Under the pieces are notes generated by a model. The model made no database searches. It saw only the letters and a program-made list of their open reading frames with translations, and was not told where the DNA came from. 64,000 nucleotides of DNA. Origin: Armigeres subalbatus. Lineage: Eukaryota; Arthropoda; Insecta; Diptera; Culicidae. Both the position numbers and the translations under genes were made by a program. The stretch spans positions 234,672,371 to 234,736,370 of the forward strand of contig NC_085140.1 of assembly GCF_024139115.2 (NCBI RefSeq). The letters are read 5' to 3'. Shown here piece by piece: positions 56,901 through 64,000 of this stretch; the stretch's first letter is position 1, and each line of letters begins with the position of its first letter.

Positions 56901-57740
56901 TTTATAAAATTAAGTATTTTTCCATTGAAGATCGAATGATCATTTATCACTTTTCTCAAATTTTAGCCGTTGAATTGTAAATTTTCTAATCAAATTATTT
57001 ATTGCAAGTATGGTGGTCTTTTATGAACCTAGGACAAAAATATCTCTTGAGCAAGAAAGGGTTAGTCCAATAATGCAAGTGCGAAAAGACGATGAAGGTA
57101 CGTGTGCATATTGCAGGAATAACATAAATTTCGCTGTCGATATTTAATTCCGAACCGTGCTGCATGTATGCAACTCTCGTTCGGGATGGGTGTTCTTCTG
57201 GTTGCTCTCGCCTGTTTTTCCACTGGGTTGGGCGGGTTTATTATAACGGAACACGTAATTATTGTTTTCGTGTACCTACATACCAACCATCTCTCTATCG
57301 CAACGGTTGGCTCGCGCCCATCAAGCTCGTCACGTCACCTTCGGTTGTCGTCAAACATGGCTTGAACAGCGCGCGTTGCCTTCGCTGATTCTTAACGACC
57401 GCAACTAGGCTGATGACTGCAATATGCATTCGCGTTGATGGGTGCCTGCAATGAAAGAAATAGAAATTCCATTCTAATTTTACATTGAAAACCATCGTCG
57501 TACATAAATAATGAACATTAACAATGTTGCTATTTAATCGCGCGAATTATTCAGTTGACAACATGGTTTTACACCACACTTAAAGCACAATCCACATACA
57601 TTGTATGATTCGCGTCTCATGATGCAAGCTAGCAATGGTCGAGCCGGAGTTATCATTTCAAACTCCTTAAGGAAGGAATGGAAGAGAATGTTCCTTGTCC
57701 CAAGGGGATTTCGCAAACCGCACAGCTGTTATGGATAAGA
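53966..57740. other. Non-genic DNA
   Basis: No gene recognised. A short array of AATTTTCCATGAA units is at 54627-54700. A GC-richer patch with overlapping frames on both strands at 55650-56120 has no motif. Confidence 0.5.
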
Positions 57741-57909
57741 TAGGGGCTGTCCATATACCACGTGGACAGTTTAGGGGGAGGGGGAGTATGTCGATTGTCC
57801 ACGGTCCATACAAATTTTTGAAAATTTATATGAGCAAATGTCCACGCTGGGGGAGGGGGGTATCTAAAACTGACCAAAACCTGTCCACGTGGTATATGGA
57901 CAGCCCCTA
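57741..57909. mobile_element. TA-flanked inverted-repeat element, GGGGC family, copy 4 (intact)
   Basis: A 165-bp element with perfect 27-bp terminal inverted repeats beginning GGGGCTGTCCATATACCACG (57743) and ending at 57907, bounded by TA on both sides. The centre contains G-runs flanking GTCCACGGTCCATACAAATT. It is the best preserved member of the family in the window. No transposase. Confidence 0.9.
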
Positions 57910-59035
57910 GATGGATCGATCGAACGAACAGACGAACGATCATAATCCAATCTCCGATCGATGTGGGTGAATGGGTGAACCAGATCAGAAATAGGCACAC
58001 ATGTTTGTTTCGGTGCGGTTTGTTATTCCCGGGTAGAACCAAGCTGGTTTCCTGACTAGTTAGCAGTTGGCATTGAGGTACTGAAACAAATGTTGTCTGC
58101 TTCAGAAATCAATAGCAAGTAGTTGATTGCGCACGCGAAGCTCTGAAAATCCTGCTAATATGACCTCGCTTCAACTGTATACCGTCTATAACTCGATTGC
58201 ATTTCTACATAAATAGTACGTGGGAGGAGAATTGTGAAGCGCAGGCGAGTGGTTCCTCGTAGTCGAACGGGATCGGTTGGATAACGATTATCCAGCTGGT
58301 AGCATATTGCGCAAAACAGCTGATCCTGTGGGAGTGAATTATTTTAGATCAGGGTTTCTCTATCAATGGTTTCTATGAGTATGTCAGGTATCGAAGAACG
58401 GATTGATGATGCGATGATTAGTCGATTAATCCAGGTAAAGCTGCACAGATTTCTGTTTCAGAAAAAAAGAAGAGATTAATTGGTCGAAAACGTTTATAAA
58501 AAATCTTCAAAATTTTTAAACGCAGTTTAGCATTAAATGCGAGATTAACTCTTATATGTATTGTGCTTCAGAACTACGTCTCAACAGAGGCCACAGTTCT
58601 ATCAATTTTGGAAACTTATGTCAAATATTCCACCAATGATTTTACACGTGGCCTCATAATGATCAGGCGTCCATCGAATGCATCAACTTTCACATCTCAT
58701 ATTAATTCCCCTTTAGCGTTCTTTCGGAGGATCAATCTCAGATAATAATTCCTCGTAGGCTCATATCTCATGTATTAATCAAACTGATGACGTTATATGC
58801 TGCAGGCAGGCTTGCAAAAGAAATTGGACACACGTGACATGATCGGATCCGCTACACGATCTATCGGTAAAACAACGAGCGGCTCAGAACTTAGAAGGCA
58901 GCGTGGTAAACGAACATTATCCAACTATCCCGAGTGCAACGTGATGACCGACAGGAAAACTCATCTTTTCGTAGCATTTAGCTAAGAAGAATTTATTGTT
59001 GAATTATATAGAATGGTATCCAGCTTTTTATCTTT
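57910..59035. other. Non-genic DNA
   Basis: Nothing recognised. Confidence 0.5.
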
Positions 59036-59866
59036 TATTTATTATCAGACTAAGGCCGGAGTGACCTGTGCAGTGCATAAAATTCTTCTCCATTCAGCTC
59101 GGTCTATGGCTGCACGTCGCCAACCTCGCAGTCGGCGGAGGGTCAGCAAATCATCTACCACTTGATATATCCACCTGTGCACCTCGCCGTTCCCGTCAGA
59201 TCGTTGTCTAAAACCCTTTTAACCGCATTCCTGTCCGACATTCTGTCTACGTGCCCGGCTCACCGCAGTCCTCCGATTTTCGCGGTGTGAAACAAGGATG
59301 GTTCTCTCAACAGCTGATGCAATTTGTGGTTCATTCGCCTCTTCCACGTACCGTCCGCCGTCTGCACCCCACCATAGATGGTACGCAGCACTTTCCTTTC
59401 GAAAACTCCCAGTGCGCGTTGGTCCTCCACTAGCATCGTCCAGGTCTCATGTCCGTAGAGAACTACCGATCTAATGAGCGTTTTGTAGATAGTAAGTTGG
59501 TACGGCGGCGAACTCTATTCGATCGGAGCGTTTTACGGAATCCAAAGTACGTACGATTTCCTGCCATGATGCGTCTCCGATTTTCTCTGCTGGTATCGTT
59601 ATCGGAGGTCACCAGTGAGCCCAATACAAACTCGTGGTGGGTGGCTTACGTTGTTCTCTCTTAAGCCTCTTCCTATCATTTACTTCGTCTTCGACGTGTT
59701 GATGACTAGTCCAATCCGTTTAGCTTCGCTTTTCAGTCTGATGTAGGCTTTCTCCATCCTCTCAAAGTTACGTGCCATAATATCAATATCGTGGGCGAAG
59801 CCAAATAACTGGACGGACTTCGTGAAATTCGTACCACTCGTGTCAATTCCTGCCCTTCGTATTACA
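59036..59866 (-). mobile_element. RTE-type LINE, copy 2, 5' truncated
   Basis: A minus-strand 3' part of the same family as copy 1: the 3' end near 59036-59060, C-terminal region with small deletions, and RT from the FAHDIDIMARN box (catalytic FADD changed to FAHD, at 59800-59780) upward to about 59866, where it stops. About 25 unrelated bases separate it from copy 3, which lies head to tail behind it. Confidence 0.85.
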
Positions 59867-59889
59867 ATCGGGTCGCAATACAATCTACA

Positions 59890-61228
59890 CCTATTATTTA
59901 TTATTTATTCAGACTAAGGCCGAAGTGGCCTGTGCGGTATATAAGAGTCTTCTCCATTCGGCTCGGTCCATGGCTACACGTCGCCAACCACGCAGTCTAC
60001 GGAGGGTCCGCAAGTCATCTTCCACCTGATCGATCCACCTTGCCTGCTGCGCACCTCGCCTTCTTGTACCCGTCGGATCGTTGTCGAGAACCATTTTCAC
60101 CGGGTTATTGTCCGACATTCTGGCTACGTGTCCGGCCCACCGCAGTCGTCCGATTTTTGCGGTGTGAACGATGGATGGTTCTTCCAGCAGCTGATGCAAC
60201 TCGTGGTTCATTCGCCTCCTCCACGTACCGTCCGCCATCTGCACCCCACCATAGATGGTACGCAGCACTTTCCTTTCGAAAACTCCGAGTGCGCGTTGGT
60301 CCTCCACGAGCATCGTCCAGGTCTCGTGTCCGTAGAGGACTACCGGTCTAATGAGCGTTTTGTAGATTGTCAGTTTGGTACGGCGGCGAACTCTATTCGA
60401 TCGGAGCGTCTTGCGGAGTCCAAAGTACGTACGATTTTCAGCCGCTATGCGTCTCCAAATTTCTCTGCTGGTATCATTTTCGGCAGTCACCAGTGAGCCC
60501 AAGTACACAAATTCTTCTACCACCTCGATTTCGTCACCACCGATGCCAACTCGCGGTGGGTGGCTCACATTGTCTTCTCTTGAACCTCTTCCTATCATGT
60601 ACTTCGTCTTCGACGTGTTGATGACTAGTCCGATCCGCTTGGCTTCCCTCTTCAGTCTGATGTAGGCTTCCTCCATCTTCTCAAAGTTACGTGCCATAAT
60701 ATCTATGTCGTCGGCGAAGCCAAATAGCTGGACGGACTTATTGAAAATTGTACCACTCGTGTTAAACCTTGCTCTTCGTATTACCCCTTCCAAAGCGATG
60801 TTGAATAGCAGACACGAAAGACCATCACCTTGCCGTAACCCTCTGCGGGTTTTGAAGGGACTCGAGAATGCCCCTGAAACTCGAACTACGCACATCCCGA
60901 TCCATCGTCGCTTTGATCAACCGTGTCAGTTTATCCGGAAATCCGTGTTCGTGCATTAGCTGCCATAGCTGGTCCCGATCGATTGTATCATATGCAGCTT
61001 TGAAGGCGATGAATAGATGATGTGTGGGCACGTTGTATTCGCGGCACTTCTGCAGTACTTGGCGAATGGCGAACACCTGGTCCGTGGTGGAGCGTTCGCC
61101 CATAAAACCCGCCTGGTACTGCCCCACGAACTCCCTTGCAATTGGTGCTAGTCGACGGTATAAAATTTGGGAGAGTACCTTGTTCAGCAATGCGATTGCG
61201 CGGTAGTTGCTACAATCCAGCTTATCGC
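59890..61228 (-). mobile_element. RTE-type LINE, copy 3, 3' segment
   Basis: This segment holds RT and C-terminal region of the RTE family, with the tail TATTATTTATT at its 3' end. It is interrupted at 61228 by a 2.1-kb insertion and continues at 63368-63649. The combined copy is 5' truncated in the pre-RT linker. Confidence 0.9.
59909..61228 (-). pseudogene. RTE reverse transcriptase and C-terminal region, copy 3
   Basis: The frame 60895-59909 encodes 328 uninterrupted residues: RRGLRQGDGLSCLLFNIALE, FADD at residues 60-63 (60718-60707), KTKYMIGRGS, EFVYLGSLVT, RTKLTIYKTLIRPVVLYGHE, then the C-terminal block GRLRWAGHVARM and RRGAQQARWIDQVEDDLRTL. The upstream frame from 61228 has SNYRAIALLNKVLSQILYRR, GQYQAGFMGERSTTDQVFAI and HHLFIAFKAAYDTIDRDQLW. 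One small frameshift near 60895 separates the two. The catalytic aspartates of both RT motifs are present. Best copy of this RT in the window. Confidence 0.85.
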
Positions 61229-63367
61229 TGTAGCCGGCACGGAGCGATCCGTCCTTAAAAGCACGTGGCTTAAGCGCCACTCCACAAGGGAGACCACGGC
61301 CCAAGTTAATTTGCCCGGATGAGACTCCCAAAGGGCGAGTCCATTTATTTTCCAGATAGGATTTACGGATCGTTCCAACTGGCTACGAACAAATCTTTAT
61401 CAAACGGTATCACTCTATCTATCGCAGCATGCCTTACAGCTACGAAGCCACTCAGAGAAACGGTGAGAGCCCACCAGACCTAATACACTCTAAGTGTGAG
61501 TGCGCCTATCATCATCGGTCGACTCTCTCGGTTCATCTATTCGTCTCCCACAAAGTTGGAAGCAAAACAACATACTCAGTCAAACTCAACACATACACGG
61601 AAGAAATAAACTACCCAATAGTGAGTTTAATTCACCCAACCTCGAACATCCGTACGGGAAGCCAAAATTGAGTAAGTAGGGTCGAAGTAGTTTGCCTTTA
61701 CTCCCATGTTAAAAAAGTACCCAACGGAAAATTTATTGACCCAAATTTAAGTTTAATTCACTCAATTTCGACCTCAGGTAATAAAACTCAAAATTGGCTT
61801 CCCGTATTGAACTGGCGTCGTTGGATTGTTTGGCTCTTTTGTTTTTGACAACAAAAGAAAGAGTGGATGAAAGCGAAGAGAAAAAATAACTCAAAAGTAA
61901 GTTTAAAAGTACTCAATTTTGGGTACTTTTTTTCTTCCGTGTAGAGGACGAAACCGAAAACTACAACAGACCGGACTGACAATACATACATGACATACAA
62001 TTAATTAATGGCTAGGGACAGGCATTATCAAAGCTTTATTTGTACATCCATGGTTTATTTGGCTTACAGTACAAGGTACACATACTCAAGGGGGGGGGGG
62101 TGTTGAATCATCTCTGTTTATATGTTGGTGATCGTTCTATTGCCTATCTCTAGCTTGTGTGCGGTTTTCTCTATCCTATCTTCTACTCTCATGTGCTCTG
62201 TGCTTTTACATGTTATGTGACGTCACGGATTATCGAAAGTTCAGTTTCTCGTCATTCTGCGCTCCGGGTATTAGGTGGGAATTTATGTGGGGGCGAAAAT
62301 GGGCTCACGCACGCTTTTCACTGATGACGACAGACTTGAGCGGTTGGTGGGCTTTCCACTCCAACTCGCGATTTCTTGATATTGCTTCAATAGCACTTTC
62401 ACGGGTCCTCAGTCTAAGACTGGCAAAAAATATCCCTCCGCGGCGCCCTCCTCGGACGCCGCACTCCATGCAAAAATAGACTTGGAGACTCACCGATTCG
62501 ATGCGACTTACTACAGTCGATGACCTACGGGGTAGGGTCGATGCTCCTGGCGATCGCTGCTCAATGAAGCGATGGCGGTTGCTTGCTTTGCCGGCGGTTG
62601 GATTAACCGACTGGTGGACTTCGTCCACGTGGAAGTCCCCAGAGCTCCCTTAGACCAGTATGGTGACGGACCAGTCTACTTCCGACGGGTAGTCGGTGGT
62701 CGGGAATTTTCCGTCCGTTGGGGGAACAGGTATCGCGCTTGGGTGCGTGGAAATTCTGCGGGTGAGAAGCCCAAGCCAATATGGCTAGACGAAACAAATA
62801 AGCACAGGCACAACTAGCACAATTAGAGCACGATGGACTACCTTCTATCTTGGCTTTGATTTATACTATCACACACAATATCACACCGCACACTTAACTT
62901 TAACCTACTGTTGAACGAACAATTATTTAATTAATCAATTACATTTAACGTCACTAATAGGACCTACTTTTGGCAAACGAAACACTAACTAACAAACGCG
63001 AGGACTTCTAACTTTACGGAAAGTCACGGACGAAATGATCGAGTCTGTGAATCCTCAGATTAAGGAAGGTGGGACTCGGACACAACCGGAAGTACGTCAT
63101 TTCCCGACCCCTTTGTGTACAGTCGTGACTTTATCGGCACGATTGATAATTTGACAAGATAGTCGCGCTGCTATCCCTTTCCCACCTTATCCAGAAAACA
63201 AATGGCTTCGACCTTGGAGAGCTTAGCTGATTGATAGTGCCCGTTTGCATACGTCAAGGGACAAATATGTACAGTTTATTGGCGATTGAAAGACGGAAAT
63301 GCTTACAATCTACCTTAACTATAATAAACTTTATACAAAATTATGTACACTTTTCCTGACTGCTACA
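61229..63367. mobile_element. 2.1-kb insertion with TG...CA ends, solo-LTR candidate
   Basis: It starts TGTAGCCGG and ends CTGCTACA, giving the perfect 6-bp terminal inverted repeat TGTAGC/GCTACA, and is flanked by TCGC (61225-61228 and 63368-63371). It interrupts the RTE RT, whose sequence is continuous when the insertion is left out. TG...CA ends and a 4-bp duplication are what an LTR retrotransposon leaves after LTR recombination. No primer-binding site, gag or pol is seen. At about 1.8 kb without the nested element it would be a long LTR, as in some Pao or Gypsy families. A non-autonomous DNA element is the alternative. Confidence 0.55.
61594..61943. mobile_element. 346-bp TA-flanked element with CACGGAAGAA ends
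   Basis: The ends CACGGAAGAAATAAACTACC and, reversed, CACGGAAGAAAAAAAGTACC start at 61596 and end at 61941, with TA outside both. Inside are several copies of ACCCAA and ACTCAA-TTT motifs. No coding capacity. Nested in the solo-LTR candidate, so it is the younger insertion. Confidence 0.8.
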
Positions 63368-63649
63368 TCGCCCTTTTTGTAGATGGGACACACGACACCT
63401 TCCATCCACTCCTGCGGCAAAACTTCCTCCTCCCAAATCTTGGTAATGACCCAGTGCAACGCTCTAGCCAGTGCCTCACCACCGTGTTTAAATAGCTCTC
63501 TTGGTAGTTGGTCAACCCCAGGGGCTTTGTTGTTCTTCAGCCGGTCAATCTCCTCCTGGATTTCCTGGAGATTCGGAGCCGGTAAGATTATGTCCTGCGC
63601 GCGTTCTCCCAGGTCCATCACCATACCGCCATCTTCGTCTGCCACATTG
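63368..63649 (-). mobile_element. RTE-type LINE, copy 3, 5' segment
   Basis: Encodes [27 protein letters not shown] at the insertion junction and, upstream, NLQEIQEEIDRLKNNKAPGV: the end of the linker and the start of RT, joining directly to 61228. The 5' truncation point is near 63649 in the word corresponding to copy 1 at 37252. Confidence 0.85.
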
Positions 63650-64000
63650 ATCCAATTTAAATCTAATCCAAATCCGAAATACGTATCTGTCAAAGGTACA
63701 ATAAAATAGTGGAGTCGTATGGTTATCAAGATTGATACTTCATCATTTGATTAAAAGAAGATAGATTTCATTTGAAAACATTGACTGATTTTGAAGAAGG
63801 GCCCAAGTAACATTTTTTATTTTATAACGCTCTTGAAGACCATACTTTACTCTACAAGAGTGTTATAAAACCAGCATAAAACCAAAATGATACTAGGGGG
63901 ATCAACCCCATAATCGCCTTATTCCGGACAAACGTCTATTTCTAAGGAAGGAAAAACGTCCAAAGAGGCCTTATTTAATCGGCTCAGGGAAGATCAGAAG
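63650..64000. other. Non-genic DNA with a 16-bp hairpin
   Basis: TTTTATAACGCTCTTG at 63820-63835 faces CAAGAGTGTTATAAAA at 63855-63870 (one mismatch), with a 19-base loop. It may be a small inverted-repeat element. Otherwise nothing recognised. Confidence 0.5.

Overview
The window looks like repeat-dense, non-genic DNA from an Aedes mosquito (Ae. aegypti or a close relative). The best marker is a Feilai-type tRNA-related SINE at 14819-15122, a family known from Aedes. Degraded non-LTR retrotransposons of the R1, Jockey and RTE types and many short TA-flanked inverted-repeat elements also fit an aedine genome. I find no intact host gene, rRNA, functional tRNA, CRISPR array or operon. Essentially all recognisable protein sequence is broken retrotransposon ORF. 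Clade names rest on motifs read by eye, not on alignment.

Layout. 2.1-5.9 kb: minus-strand R1-type remnant, a 5'-truncated Jockey-type LINE and an RTE 5' leader fragment. 10.6-15.3 kb: a foldback-like unit with oppositely oriented short-repeat arms and a 9-bp flanking duplication, carrying a 53-bp minisatellite, a second Jockey-type LINE and the Feilai SINE. 15.3-19.9 kb: a deleted RTE copy and an unclassified GC-richer block with a 310-bp direct duplication. 20-22.5 kb: short inverted-repeat elements. 25.1-27.1 kb: a composite palindrome of repeated AT-rich modules invaded by a second, perfect palindrome. 28.1-29.1 kb: another perfect palindrome, then a 23-bp satellite. 31.9-33.0 kb: a 1-kb TA-flanked element. 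35.5-39.0 kb: a SINE split by a 3.2-kb RTE element with a 13-bp target duplication. 39-52 kb: low-complexity arrays, several as inverted pairs, plus another Jockey-type LINE split by a TA-flanked element. 52-54 kb: LINE fragments. 59-63.6 kb: two RTE copies head to tail, the second split by a 2.1-kb TG...CA element that looks like a solo LTR and itself holds a 346-bp element.

How the parts work together. This is a nested insertion record, not a pathway. The relative order of events can be read at several sites: RTE into SINE; LTR-like element into RTE and then a small element into that; SINE at the inner edge of a foldback arm; short palindrome into composite palindrome. The two most unusual signals are (1) two short insertions made of perfect inverted arms (92 bp and 44 bp), each carrying a hammerhead-like core of identical geometry, which suggests Penelope-like remnants, and (2) the recurrence of short degenerate tandem repeats as inverted pairs, one pair with terminal homology and a 9-bp flanking duplication.
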